A stretch of 64,000 bases of DNA from Halomonas sp. GFAJ-1 (GTDB lineage: Bacteria; Pseudomonadota; Gammaproteobacteria; Pseudomonadales; Halomonadaceae), in assembly GCA_002966495.1 (NCBI GenBank), contig CP016490.1, positions 3,410,001 to 3,474,000 on the forward strand, in the 5' to 3' direction. The position numbers and the translations under genes were made by a program. Below the pieces are notes generated by a model. It made no database searches, was not told the origin of the DNA, and saw only the letters and a program-made list of their open reading frames with translations. Numbering within the stretch: the stretch's first letter is position 1; every line of letters starts with the position of its first letter. Below, in pieces: positions 15,568 through 25,363 of the stretch.

Positions 15568-17908
15568 CGTACGGCTCCTTAGCGCTATTTTTGTCGCCCT
15601 CGTTGGCTTTATCACCAGTGGTGTCATGACGCAGCTTCAGCATGGCGATTACGCCAATCGCGGCCAATGCAAGAACGAACATTTCTCCTAAGGTGTCGAG
15701 TGCACGGTAATCCACCAGAATGACGTTTACGATATTGCGGCCATGTGCCAGCGGCGCGCTATTCTCCACCATATAGGTGGAGATTGTTTCAAACTGATCG
15801 ATACTCCACGCAGTCATGATGAGCAGAAAAATCAACACCCCCATCATGGCTGCGACAAAGCCGTCTCGTATACGCTCAAGACTGGTTGAGAGGTTCGAAA
15901 ACCGCGGCAACCGGAACAATACTAATACCAGTAAGATAACGGTAAGGGTCTCGACCAGTAGCTGGGTAATCCCCAGGTCAGGAGCGCTAAAGAGAATAAA
16001 GAGCAGCGCGATAGAGAAGCCCATAATGCCGACGGACACCACAGCACCTAGACGAGAGCGGGAAATCGTCGCAAAGAGCGCACCCATCACCATCGTGCCC
16101 ACAACGATTATTTCGTGAAAGCGAACATCCAACGTAAACGCTAGCTGGGGGGAGTGACGCAGCAAGATTGAGTTGCCGATCAATCCAATAAGCACCAGCA
16201 GCATCACCAGAATGTAATTTCGCATGTAGCCGTTTTGCAGCAGATGCGTTTGCCACTCGGAGAAGCGCACAACACCGTTCATGAATCCTTCGTAGCCAGC
16301 CTCAGGACCATGGCGCATGACCGGCGCCAATATAGACAGTTTTGCGCGAACGCGATCCCACCGCTTAAACAGTAAAAAGCCCAGCCCGAGGCTAACGATC
16401 GACATAATCAACGCAGCATTAATGCCGTGCCAAAGCGAGAGAGATACCGCTAGCGGCTTCCCGGCCACCGCCGTTGCGGCCGCTGTCAAGAGTGCATCGC
16501 CACCCAGTACGGCGGGGAGCAGCCCCAGCGAAAGTGACCCCACTACCAATAAGCCTGGGCCAAGCAACATACTAAAAGGTGCTTCATGGGGTGTTTTAGG
16601 CGTTTCGTGGCGATGCCCATAAAACGGCCGTAGGGCAATAATCGCCGCCACCGCGATGGTTAGAATGGCAGACATAAACGCAAAGAGTATCAATAATGCT
16701 CTGAACCCATCAGCGCCAAACACTGCCTCAAGCATCAACTCCTTTCCGATAAATCCAAAGAGCGGCGGCACACCCGCTAGCGAAAGTGCCGCTATCATGG
16801 CAATGGCTGCCGTTATTGGCATTTGCTTGCGTAACCCGCCCATGGCCGTCACGTCTTTGGTGCCGGTTTCATGATCCAAAATACCGGCCACCATAAAGAG
16901 CGCGCCTTTATACATGGAGTGGCCCAGCAAGAACGTCACAAAGGCAGTCATTGCATAATCAGTGCCGATCCCCACTAGCATGGTCAAGGTGCCCAAGGCC
17001 ATGATGGTGGAGTATGCGAGCAGCTTCTTAATATTGGTATGCTGGATCGCCAGGAAAGCGCCCGTAAGCATCGTAGTCGCACCCACTACAGAGAGAATAC
17101 CTACCCACAGCGCTGTACCGCCTAACTCCGGCTGCAACCGCGCCAGTAGATAAATGCCCGCTTTCACCATGGTCGCCGAGTGTAAGTAAGCGGATACAGG
17201 GGTGGGCGCCGCCATGGCGTTGGGCAACCAGAAATGGAAAGGGAACTGGGCCGATTTGGTAAAAGCGCCAAGCAGTAAGCAAATTAACATAGGTGTATAA
17301 AGAGCATGCTCACGCAAGTCGCTCTCCATTTGGCCGATGTCTGAGAATGACCAGCCACCGCTTGCCACACCTAGCAGCACTAGACCTGCCATCAGCGCAA
17401 GGCCGCCCGCTACGGTGACAAACAGCCCCTGACGTGCCGACTTCCGCGCCTCAATATCGGTGTGATTAAAACCGATTAGCAGGTAAGAGGTAATACTGGT
17501 GAGCTCCCAAAATATAAACAGGGTAATCAGCCCGTCAGCAAGCACTAACCCAAGCATCGAGACCATGAAGGCCAGCAGTGCTAAATGAAAGCGCGCAATA
17601 TCCTCGTGCCCTTTTAAGTAGCCACCTGCGTAAATTAAAACGCAGGTGCCTATCACGGTAATCAGCAGCCCAAAGAGCAGTGATAACCCATCAAGCATAA
17701 ACGTCAAGCTAATGCCTAGCGAAGGTACCCACTGCCATTCCAGTAGCAACGGGCCGTCATTAAGTACTGAGGGGGCTTGGCTGAATAGCCAAGCAGCCAT
17801 CAAGGCTGGATACAGCGCTAGCACCATGCTTGCACGCTGACCAAACCAGCGGTTAAGCAGTGGCGACGACGCGGCCAGCACAAATCCTAATAATACGGCG
17901 AGTTGCAT
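15560..17908 (-). CDS. mnhA: Mrp antiporter subunit A (operon 1)
   Basis: A 782-residue NuoL-like large subunit with about 20 helices. FIFWELTSITSYLLIGF holds the helix-5 Glu. TKSAQFPFHFWLPNAMAAPTPVSAYLHS covers the Lys and His of the proton channel. The C-terminal third has the MrpA-specific SAPDLGITQLLVET and NIVNVILVDYRALDTLGE motifs. It is the largest subunit of the Na+/H+ antiporter. Start at 17908 with GGAG ten bases upstream. First gene of the minus-strand operon A-B-C-D-E-F-G. Confidence 0.95.
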   Translation of the reverse strand: MQLAVLLGFVLAASSPLLNRWFGQRASMVLALYPALMAAWLFSQAPSVLNDGPLLLEWQWVPSLGISLTFMLDGLSLLFGLLITVIGTCVLIYAGGYLKGHEDIARFHLALLAFMVSMLGLVLADGLITLFIFWELTSITSYLLIGFNHTDIEARKSARQGLFVTVAGGLALMAGLVLLGVASGGWSFSDIGQMESDLREHALYTPMLICLLLGAFTKSAQFPFHFWLPNAMAAPTPVSAYLHSATMVKAGIYLLARLQPELGGTALWVGILSVVGATTMLTGAFLAIQHTNIKKLLAYSTIMALGTLTMLVGIGTDYAMTAFVTFLLGHSMYKGALFMVAGILDHETGTKDVTAMGGLRKQMPITAAIAMIAALSLAGVPPLFGFIGKELMLEAVFGADGFRALLILFAFMSAILTIAVAAIIALRPFYGHRHETPKTPHEAPFSMLLGPGLLVVGSLSLGLLPAVLGGDALLTAAATAVAGKPLAVSLSLWHGINAALIMSIVSLGLGFLLFKRWDRVRAKLSILAPVMRHGPEAGYEGFMNGVVRFSEWQTHLLQNGYMRNYILVMLLVLIGLIGNSILLRHSPQLAFTLDVRFHEIIVVGTMVMGALFATISRSRLGAVVSVGIMGFSIALLFILFSAPDLGITQLLVETLTVILLVLVLFRLPRFSNLSTSLERIRDGFVAAMMGVLIFLLIMTAWSIDQFETISTYMVENSAPLAHGRNIVNVILVDYRALDTLGEMFVLALAAIGVIAMLKLRHDTTGDKANEGDKNSAKEPYDG

Positions 17909-18283
17909 CTAGCAAAATCTCCTGAGTAACAAACTGCTTTTCCCGTATGGAAAAACCCCATGCGGCATGACGCCTTTTCACTATTATCCAAGGCTGCAAG
18001 CGGGCATAGAATCACTTATGCCTATGATGTAACACTAAAGTACGATAGGCGTAAGTCGCCTACCATCCAAGCGGCTGCCTCTATAAACTTGGCTGCGTTA
18101 GCAGACAAGGCCGTGTTAGATAACAGGAATCTTCAGGTTATAAACCTTATATCAGGCACCTGCGGGTTACCAGTCATGCATCTTAACGCGCCTTTTCGCT
18201 AGCACTAACCCCTCAGTCCTTATCTGCAGCGTAGTCTATCTATTGATAGCATCCGCTGCCGCCCAGAATGTGGAACGCTAGCA
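17909..18283. promoter_or_regulatory. Divergent promoter region between two Mrp operons
   Basis: These 375 bases hold no convincing gene and must contain the promoters of both antiporter operons. Three inverted repeats are visible: CATGC-G-GCATG (17959-17969), GGCATA with TATGCC (18003-18008 and 18017-18022), and TAGGCG with CGCCTA (18046-18051 and 18057-18062). They could be regulator sites or 5'-UTR hairpins. I could not place confident -35/-10 pairs. Confidence 0.6.
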
Positions 18284-21112
18284 ATGCCGCTGCTATGGAT
18301 ACCACTGTTAACCCTGGTTGGCACGTTAGTGCCGTTACTAACCGTCTCTCGCGGACGATTGTTCTGCACCGCCGCGACAGCAATCGTTCCCATTACCGCC
18401 CTAGCCTTACTGCTTAGCCACCTGCCAATACTACTAGACGATGGTACGGTATCACAGCAGCTAAGCTGGATACCGTTGTTAGGACTAGACCTTGCCCTAC
18501 GAGTTGATGGCCTAACCCTACTGTTTGGTCTGCTCATCTTGGGCATCGGCAGTTTAATCATCATTTACGCGGGCTATTACCTCTCTAGCAGCGAAAATGA
18601 CGGGCGGTTCTTCTCTTACATGATGCTGTTCATGACCGCTATGCTCGGCATTGTCATGGCCGACAATTTGCTGCTTTTATGGCTGTTCTGGGAACTTACT
18701 AGCGTTGCCTCTTTTTTACTGATTGGTTTTTGGGGACACCGTAGTGATGCGCGGCGCGGAGCACGCATGGCCCTTACCGTCACTGGTGCTGGCGGTTTGG
18801 CATTGCTAGCCGGTATTTTGCTTATAGGCCATGAAGTAGGTAGTTTTGCGCTGCCCGACGTACTGGCCGCTGGCGATCAGTTGCGCCAAGCATCCACCTA
18901 CCCTGTCATTATGGCCTTGGTATTACTGGGCGCCTTTACTAAATCGGCCCAGTTCCCCTTCCATTTTTGGTTACCCCACGCCATGGCCGCGCCCACCCCG
19001 GTGTCCGCCTACCTGCACTCATCCACCATGGTAAAAGCAGGGATTTTTCTTCTCGCTCGGCTACATCCAGCATTAGGCGACACATCATTATGGTCGATCA
19101 GTCTAACACTAGCAGGCTTGGCTACGCTCGTGTACGGCGCTTGGTTCGCCTTATTAGAGCGTGATTTAAAAGGCACTTTAGCCTTTTCAACGGTAAGCCA
19201 CCTTGGATTAGTGGTGCTACTGCTTGGCTTGGATACACCGCTGGCGATTGTCGCAGCCCTTTTTCATATTCTTAACCATGCGCTGTTTAAAGCAACGCTG
19301 TTTATGAGCGCTGGCATTATCGACCACGAAACCGGCACACGGGATATCAGGCGCCTAGGTGGGTTATGGTCCCTTATGCCTATCACCGGAACATTAACGC
19401 TCATGGCCGGCGCGGCAATGGCGGGTTTCCCTCCGTTTAATGGCTTTCTAACGAAAGAGATGCTGCTGACCAAGGCCTTAGCCACCGATCTATTTGGTGG
19501 CCTAGGCAGCGTGATTCCATTACTGGTGCTGGTAGGCGCCACCCTGTCAGTGGCTTACTCACTGCGCTTGGTATATTGCGTATTTTTTGCTCCTAGCGAT
19601 AATCCGCCGGAGGAATCACACACTCCCCACGACCCGCCTAAAGGCATGTACCTACCGGGTTTAATGCTTGCCTGCTTGTGCCTGCTCGTAGGCCTGTTCC
19701 CCATGACGCTAGCCGCTCCCCTCATTCGCACGGCAAGCATCGCAGTACAAGGGGATAACACACCGCTTTTCGTTTTTGCACTGTGGCACGGGATTAACCT
19801 ACCGCTCTTAATGAGCTTGTTCGCAATCCTCGGCGGTATCATTTTATTGTGGCGGCATAAAAACATTAGCAGCTTAGCCTCTTTGCTACCTACACCTAGC
19901 GCCCCGGCTCTGTTTGAAAAAGCTGTCACCCGCCTTATTAAAGCCTCGCTTTGGATAACGCTACGTTTAGAAAACGGCTCCCTACAGCGTTATCAAGCGC
20001 TGCTTCTATTATCGGCTCTTGGCATGACTGCTCTCGGCCTTAGTCAATTGGATACATTGTCTGGAAACATAGACATGCAGCCAATTGACGGGCTTACCCT
20101 ACTAGGTGCCAGCGTGATGATGATTGGCGCCATTGGCAGCGCGCTTGCACACCGCTGGCGACTAGTATCACTGTTAATGCTTTCCATGGTGGGGCTTACT
20201 GTCTCGCTTACGTTTATCCGCTTTTCAGCACCCGACCTCGCAATGACGCAGCTATCCGTTGAAGTGGCGTCAATGATACTGCTAATACTGGCCCTGTTTT
20301 TCCTCCCTCAGCGGCCCCCTCGCTGGGTCTCCTCGCAGCGAATCGTACGGGATGTTTTACTGGCAGGTTCATTAGGGTTAGTTATTGCTGGATTGAACTA
20401 CGCCCTTCTAACCCGGGAAGTGCTGAGCATTTCTGATTACTTCCTCACCAACAGTGTGCCTGGCGGCGGCGGCACCAACGTCGTCAACGTAATTTTGGTT
20501 GATTTCCGCGGGTTCGATACGTTAGGGGAAATTACCGTACTCACTCTTGCCGGGCTAGCGACCTATAAACTGCTTAACCGGCTGCGGCTGTTTAAGCCCT
20601 CCGGTAACCTTGAAGGGATTCGCTGGTCGCGCCACCGCTACCCGATGATTCTTGAAGTAGTCGCTCAAATCATTTTGCCGCTGGCACTGCTTGTCTCGGT
20701 CTATATTTTCTTACGTGGGCACAACCAACCTGGCGGCGGCTTTATTGCGGGGTTGATTACCGCTATTGCACTACTATTGCAGTACATTGCACGGGGCTAC
20801 GAATGGACCAGCCGCCGCTTGCCGCTATCGTATCCAGTTATTTCAGTCATTGGTCTTGTCATAGCCGTACTCACCGGCTTGGGAAGCTGGCTGTTCGGGT
20901 ATCCCTTCTTAACCTCCTCGTTCGGCTACTTTAATATTCCGCTTGTTGGCAAAACAGAGCTAGCAACGGCGCTACTGTTCGACTTGGGGGTCTATCTTGC
21001 GGTAGTGGGCGCCACACTGATGATTTTGGTGAACCTGGGCAGCGTTACCACAGCGCATCGCCCTACGCTCAAAACTACGGAACAAACGGCATCAAAAGAG
21101 GGCAATAAGTAA
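18284..21112 (+). CDS. mnhA: Fused Mrp antiporter subunits A and B (operon 2)
   Basis: A 942-residue fusion. Residues 1 to about 770 are the MrpA large subunit, with FWELTSVASFLLIGF, TKSAQFPFHFWLPHAMAAPTPVSAYLHS and NVVNVILVDFRGFDTLGE. From about residue 786 an MrpB domain follows, with IFLRGHNQPGGGFIAGLI. Fused A/B is the layout of group 2 Mrp/Pha systems such as rhizobial PhaAB. Cation preference (Na+ or K+) cannot be read from the sequence. The Shine-Dalgarno before 18284 is weak (GGAA). First gene of the plus-strand operon, its start 375 bases from mnhA of operon 1 on the other strand. Confidence 0.94.
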   Translation: MPLLWIPLLTLVGTLVPLLTVSRGRLFCTAATAIVPITALALLLSHLPILLDDGTVSQQLSWIPLLGLDLALRVDGLTLLFGLLILGIGSLIIIYAGYYLSSSENDGRFFSYMMLFMTAMLGIVMADNLLLLWLFWELTSVASFLLIGFWGHRSDARRGARMALTVTGAGGLALLAGILLIGHEVGSFALPDVLAAGDQLRQASTYPVIMALVLLGAFTKSAQFPFHFWLPHAMAAPTPVSAYLHSSTMVKAGIFLLARLHPALGDTSLWSISLTLAGLATLVYGAWFALLERDLKGTLAFSTVSHLGLVVLLLGLDTPLAIVAALFHILNHALFKATLFMSAGIIDHETGTRDIRRLGGLWSLMPITGTLTLMAGAAMAGFPPFNGFLTKEMLLTKALATDLFGGLGSVIPLLVLVGATLSVAYSLRLVYCVFFAPSDNPPEESHTPHDPPKGMYLPGLMLACLCLLVGLFPMTLAAPLIRTASIAVQGDNTPLFVFALWHGINLPLLMSLFAILGGIILLWRHKNISSLASLLPTPSAPALFEKAVTRLIKASLWITLRLENGSLQRYQALLLLSALGMTALGLSQLDTLSGNIDMQPIDGLTLLGASVMMIGAIGSALAHRWRLVSLLMLSMVGLTVSLTFIRFSAPDLAMTQLSVEVASMILLILALFFLPQRPPRWVSSQRIVRDVLLAGSLGLVIAGLNYALLTREVLSISDYFLTNSVPGGGGTNVVNVILVDFRGFDTLGEITVLTLAGLATYKLLNRLRLFKPSGNLEGIRWSRHRYPMILEVVAQIILPLALLVSVYIFLRGHNQPGGGFIAGLITAIALLLQYIARGYEWTSRRLPLSYPVISVIGLVIAVLTGLGSWLFGYPFLTSSFGYFNIPLVGKTELATALLFDLGVYLAVVGATLMILVNLGSVTTAHRPTLKTTEQTASKEGNK

Positions 21113-21453
21113 TGGAGCTGCTTTTTTCGTTGGTAACCGGAGTATTAAGCGCTAGCGGTATTTATTTACTGCTTCGAGGCCGCACCTTCTCAATTATCGT
21201 AGGACTTGCGTTGCTCTCCTATGCGGTCAACCTGTTTTTATTTTCAACCGGTGGCCTGCATACCCATTCAGCGGCGGTGATAGGTGCCTCAGCCGCACCT
21301 GCCGACCCTCTCCCTCAGGCACTGGTGTTAACGGCCATCGTAATTGGTTTTGCCATGTCTGCGTTCATGGTCATTCTTGCGATACGAGCGCGCGCCGAGC
21401 TAGGTAATGACCACGTGGATGGTAAGCAAGGTGAAGAAGGAAGCACCCGCTAA
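21112..21453 (+). CDS. mnhC: Mrp antiporter subunit C (operon 2)
   Basis: A 113-residue NuoK-like subunit with LALLSYAVNLFLFSTGG and PADPLPQALVLTAIVIGFA. Its ATG overlaps the stop of the A/B fusion (TAATG), and its own stop overlaps mnhD the same way. The loop between helices 2 and 3 is rich in His, Ser and Ala, unlike the operon 1 copy. Confidence 0.93.
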   Translation: MELLFSLVTGVLSASGIYLLLRGRTFSIIVGLALLSYAVNLFLFSTGGLHTHSAAVIGASAAPADPLPQALVLTAIVIGFAMSAFMVILAIRARAELGNDHVDGKQGEEGSTR

Positions 21454-22985
21454 TGAGCCAGCACCTGCTAGTTTTTCCTATTCTTTTACCCATGCTGACT
21501 GCGCTTGGTTTACTGCTCATGGGGCAAGCCCCCAGCGCGCTACAGCGGCGTATTAGCATTATCTCAACCGCACTATTAGTGGTGCTATCGGGCTTACTAC
21601 TGGTACATGCCAATAGCGATATTATCAATATTTATAACCTGGGGAACTGGCAGGCACCGTTTGGCATTGTGCTGGTATTAGATCGTCTCTCAGCACTGAT
21701 GGTGGCACTCACCGCCGTACTGGCTTTAGGGTGCATCCTGTTTGCCAGCGCAGGAGATGATAGCCGCGGGAGTAACTTTCACGGCATTTTTCAGCTTCAA
21801 TTGCTGGGTTTAAACGGCGCCTTTTTAACTGGAGACTTATTCAACCTCTTTGTATTTTTTGAAATCTTACTGCTGGCTTCCTACGCGTTGCTTATGCATG
21901 GCGGTGGTAAAGCGCGCATTGGCGCAGGACTTCACTATGTTGTGCTTAATCTAGTGGGTTCAGCGCTGTTCATAATTGCCCTTGGGATACTGTATGGCGC
22001 CACTGGCACGCTCAACATGGCAGATATGGGGCGTCGCATTGCCCAGATGGATGAAGCTAATGCCGCGCTGGTGACCGCGGGGGCTTTGCTGCTTACCGTC
22101 GTATTTAGTTTGAAGGCCGCTATTTTACCCCTCTATTTTTGGTTACCGAGCACCTATGCCTCTGCGCCCGCACCGGTAGCAGCGCTGTTTGCGATTATGA
22201 CAAAGGTCGGTTTATACGCCCTGCTTCGGGTTCAAACGCTCGTATTTTCGGAAAGCCCAGCCATTGTTTATATCGATAATTGGCTTTGGTGGGGCGGCTT
22301 GGCAACCCTTTTGTTGGCGGGCATTGGCGTTTTAGCCGCTCGTGATCTTCGCACCCTAGTGGCATATTTAGTGCTTGTTTCTGTCGGCACGCTAATGAGC
22401 GGGGCTGGTATGGGTCACATCTCAGGCACGGGGGCTTTGCTCTATTACCTCGTGCACACCACGCTCATCGCTGGAGCGCTGTTCCTGCTAGCTGAGCTGA
22501 TCGGTCTACAGCGGGGCAAGGCGGGCACGCGCTTAGTACGTGCCCGCAAGCTTCATCAACCAGCCCTGCTTGGCGGTATGTTTTTGATAGGAGCCGTCGC
22601 CATGGCGGGCTTGCCCCCCTTAGCTGGGGCATTGGGCAAATTGCTCTTGATGCAGGCTGCGGATAGCGCACAGAGGCCATGGCTGTGGCCACTATTACTT
22701 TTGGCTGGTTTAGCGGCCATGATTGCCCTCTCTCGGGCTGGCTCGGTGTTTTTCTGGGCGAGCTACAAAGGTGCTCCCAGCGGGCCACGTATCACTCCCT
22801 TGCAGCTATCTGGCGTAACGTGGTTATTGATTAGCGCGCCGCTGTTAGTGTTACTGGCGGGGCCTGTAAGCGAATACACCCAAGCCACTGCTGAGCAACT
22901 TGCTTCGCCACAGCGGACTATTCAGACCATACTGCCCGAAGTAAATCCTTCAGATTTTGCTTTGCGCGATGAGGAGGAGCAGTAA
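21453..22985 (+). CDS. mnhD: Mrp antiporter subunit D (operon 2)
   Basis: A 510-residue NuoN-like subunit. FVFFEILLLASYALLM carries the helix-5 Glu, and SLKAAILPLYFWLPSTYASAPAPVAALFAI covers the helix-7 Lys. It is visibly diverged from the operon 1 D subunit, which supports separate origins of the two operons rather than a recent duplication. Start codon overlaps the mnhC stop (TAATG). Confidence 0.93.
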   Translation: MSQHLLVFPILLPMLTALGLLLMGQAPSALQRRISIISTALLVVLSGLLLVHANSDIINIYNLGNWQAPFGIVLVLDRLSALMVALTAVLALGCILFASAGDDSRGSNFHGIFQLQLLGLNGAFLTGDLFNLFVFFEILLLASYALLMHGGGKARIGAGLHYVVLNLVGSALFIIALGILYGATGTLNMADMGRRIAQMDEANAALVTAGALLLTVVFSLKAAILPLYFWLPSTYASAPAPVAALFAIMTKVGLYALLRVQTLVFSESPAIVYIDNWLWWGGLATLLLAGIGVLAARDLRTLVAYLVLVSVGTLMSGAGMGHISGTGALLYYLVHTTLIAGALFLLAELIGLQRGKAGTRLVRARKLHQPALLGGMFLIGAVAMAGLPPLAGALGKLLLMQAADSAQRPWLWPLLLLAGLAAMIALSRAGSVFFWASYKGAPSGPRITPLQLSGVTWLLISAPLLVLLAGPVSEYTQATAEQLASPQRTIQTILPEVNPSDFALRDEEEQ

Positions 22986-23476
22986 TGTTTGCCCGCTATT
23001 TTCCCGCACCTGCCCTGTCACTAATACTATTAATCACCTGGCTTCTAATGGTGAGAAGCTTGGCTTTCGGCCAACTGCTACTAGGGGTGCTGCTAGCAAT
23101 TGGCATACCGCTGCTAACCCGCGCTTTTTGGCTGCCTTTCCCCCGGGTTAAACACCCTATAAAGCTCGTACGCTTTGTCTTACGGGTACTTGCCGATATC
23201 GTAGTCGCCAACTTGCACGTTAGCTTATTAATTTTGAGCCCTAAGCGGACACCGCACCCTGGCTTTATTGAGTACCCACTACAAGTACAGGATCGGCTAG
23301 CCATTACTCTCTTGGCCAATACCATCACCATGACGCCTGGCACTGTTTCCACCAATATTCGGCTAGATCATACGTCGCTGCTTATTCATGTATTGGATAT
23401 GGAGGATGAGCAGGCTCTTATTCAAGACATTCATGAGCGTTACGAGCGTCCCATAAAGGAGATTTTCGAATGCTAG
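22985..23476 (+). CDS. mnhE: Mrp antiporter subunit E (operon 2)
   Basis: A 163-residue MrpE subunit with hydrophobic N-terminal helices and the conserved NTITMTPGTVSTNIRLD and HVLDMEDEQ motifs in the cytoplasmic part. GGAGGAGCAGTA stands before the ATG, which overlaps the mnhD stop. The end overlaps mnhF by seven bases. Confidence 0.93.
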   Translation: MFARYFPAPALSLILLITWLLMVRSLAFGQLLLGVLLAIGIPLLTRAFWLPFPRVKHPIKLVRFVLRVLADIVVANLHVSLLILSPKRTPHPGFIEYPLQVQDRLAITLLANTITMTPGTVSTNIRLDHTSLLIHVLDMEDEQALIQDIHERYERPIKEIFEC

Positions 23477-23739
23477 CCATCGCCCTTTGGATCAGTTTGA
23501 CGCTAATAGTGTTAGCACTCGCAATGAATGTTTACCGCTTACTTATAGGCCCAGACATACCCGATCGATTGCTAGCGCTAGATACCATGTATGTCAACGC
23601 AATTGCGCTTATCGTAATTGCTGGGCTTTGGTTCAACACAAAAACGTACTTTGAAGCTGCCATGTTAATCGCCTTACTCGGCTTTATCAGCACCATGGCA
23701 ATTTGTCGATACTTGCTACGCGGCGATATTATCGAGTAA
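23470..23739 (+). CDS. mnhF: Mrp antiporter subunit F (operon 2)
   Basis: An 89-residue subunit with three helices and the MrpF core LIGPDIPDRLLALDTMYVN. The start at 23470 lies inside the end of mnhE (ATGCTAG), with AAGGAG upstream, so translation is coupled. Confidence 0.93.
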   Translation: MLAIALWISLTLIVLALAMNVYRLLIGPDIPDRLLALDTMYVNAIALIVIAGLWFNTKTYFEAAMLIALLGFISTMAICRYLLRGDIIE

Positions 23740-23750
23740 CGGAGGCTGAC

Positions 23751-24194
23751 ATGACATTTGCTATTATGATTGAGGCTTTGGTATCGCTTCTGCTTATTTG
23801 CGGCGGGATGTTTGCCTTTACTGGCTCGCTTGGCATGCTGCAGTTCAAAGACTTTTTCATGCGCTTACACGGACCCACCAAAGGCACTACGCTAGGCATC
23901 GGCTGTGTGCTGATTGCTTCAATGGTTTACTTTACAACCACCCAGCGTGAACCCCACATGCAAGAGCTATTAATTACCCTGTTTCTGTTTTTAACTGCCC
24001 CCGTGACAGGGCACATGCTGGCAAAAACAGGACTACACATGCATTTACGCTTTACCACCAGCACTCGTGGCTCACTGCCTGAACTGCTGGATGAAGATGT
24101 GGGGCAAAACCGAGTAGCAAAACCCGGCCGCCCCAAACGCCCTGGCAGTATCAAAAACCGCCGCCGCCAGCTGCTAAAAACCCGTGGCAGATAA
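23751..24194 (+). CDS. mnhG: Mrp antiporter subunit G (operon 2)
   Basis: A 147-residue MrpG subunit with the GSLGMLQFKDFFMRLHGPTK segment and three helices. The C-terminal 40 residues are strongly basic (RPKRPGSIKNRRRQ) and presumably cytoplasmic. GGAGG six bases upstream sets the ATG at 23751 in place of an in-frame codon inside mnhF. Last gene of the operon, converging on hemH only 26 bases away with no obvious terminator between. Confidence 0.92.
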   Translation: MTFAIMIEALVSLLLICGGMFAFTGSLGMLQFKDFFMRLHGPTKGTTLGIGCVLIASMVYFTTTQREPHMQELLITLFLFLTAPVTGHMLAKTGLHMHLRFTTSTRGSLPELLDEDVGQNRVAKPGRPKRPGSIKNRRRQLLKTRGR

Positions 24195-24220
24195 GCGCAT
24201 TACGCTATACAGGTAGATAA

Positions 24221-25294
24221 TTAACACAGCCAACCCGATAGTTCATTATTCACGACGGCTAACAACGCATCGATATGATCATCCCGGTCATTTAAGCAAG
24301 GGATATAGCTGAAGGTTTCGCCCCCGGCTTCCATAAAGCTGTCGTGGATTTCCTCTTTAATCTCCTCAAGTGTTTCCACACAGTCCGATGAGAAGGCGGG
24401 TGACATAATCGCGATGTGCTTATGCCCCTGCTTAGCCAACGCCGCCACGTGATCAACGGTTTGTGGCCCTACCCATTTTTCGGGGCCAAACTGTGACTGA
24501 AAAGCGGTATCTACTTCTTCTTTGGTGAAGCCAAGCTTCTCACGCATTAGCCGCGTCGTTTTCTGGCACTGGCAGTGGTAGGGGTCACCTTCTAACAGGT
24601 AGCGCTCCGGCACCCCGTGGTAACTCGCCACCAGTTTCGTGGGGCGGCTTTCAAAACTGTCGTAAGCCTCTTGCACCGAGTTAGCTAACGCCTGAATGTA
24701 CGCTGGGTGTTCAAAGTAGGCAGGTACGGTCCTAATATAAGGCTGCCATTTCATCTTCATCAGTGTACGAAACGCCTGGTCATTAGCGGTGGCCGTGGTG
24801 GGCGAACCATACTGGGGATAAAGCGGGAAAAAGACGATGCGCTCGCATCCCTTCTCCTTCATCCGGTTTAGCACACTTTCAGTGGAGGGATTACCGTAAC
24901 GCATACAAAAATCAACCTCTACATTATCGCCGTAGAGGGCTTTGAGTCGCTCGGCCATCTTTTCCGTTTGCGCACGGGTAGTCGTTAGCAGAGGGCTTTC
25001 GTTTTTATCGGTATTCCAAATACTTTTGTACGCATGACCCGACGAAAAGGGACGTTTCGTCAAAATAATGAGCTGAAGCAGTGGCTGCCATTTCCAACCG
25101 GCATAATCCACCACCCGCTTGTCGGATAGGAACTCATTCAGGTAGCGACGCATTGACCAGTAGTCGGTAGCATCCGGCGTGCCAAGATTGGCCAGCACTA
25201 CCCCTACCTTCGCACGGGGCACAGCCGGATGGTCACTTGGCGCGTGGGCCAAGCGGCCTGCTCCTGGCTGATCCTTCACAACGCTATCGGTCAT
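24221..25294 (-). CDS. hemH: Ferrochelatase
   Basis: A 357-residue ferrochelatase that inserts Fe2+ into protoporphyrin IX in the last step of haem synthesis. Conserved elements are VVLANLGTPDAT, FPLYPQYGSPTTAT, ASYHGVPERYLLEGDPY with the active-site His, and MSPAFSSDCVETLEEI. Cys residues in YHCQCQKT, SSDCVET, YIPCLND and the C-terminal GWLC are the sort seen in [2Fe-2S]-containing bacterial ferrochelatases; a cluster is possible but not shown. Shares a 111-base intergenic region with the photolyase gene transcribed away from it. AGGAG precedes the ATG. Confidence 0.95.
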   Translation of the reverse strand: MTDSVVKDQPGAGRLAHAPSDHPAVPRAKVGVVLANLGTPDATDYWSMRRYLNEFLSDKRVVDYAGWKWQPLLQLIILTKRPFSSGHAYKSIWNTDKNESPLLTTTRAQTEKMAERLKALYGDNVEVDFCMRYGNPSTESVLNRMKEKGCERIVFFPLYPQYGSPTTATANDQAFRTLMKMKWQPYIRTVPAYFEHPAYIQALANSVQEAYDSFESRPTKLVASYHGVPERYLLEGDPYHCQCQKTTRLMREKLGFTKEEVDTAFQSQFGPEKWVGPQTVDHVAALAKQGHKHIAIMSPAFSSDCVETLEEIKEEIHDSFMEAGGETFSYIPCLNDRDDHIDALLAVVNNELSGWLC

Positions 25295-25363
25295 ACGTCT
25301 ACTCCTAAAAGACTACTTTTAATGGCTAAAATAGTAACACTTTCCAGCAAAGTTACGGCATAA

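Noticed and set aside
15560..21112. Possibility that the two Mrp operons are respiratory complex I genes
   Set aside because: NuoL/N/K-like subunits are present, but MrpB, E, F and G homologues and the absence of NuoB/C/D/G-type genes show antiporter operons.
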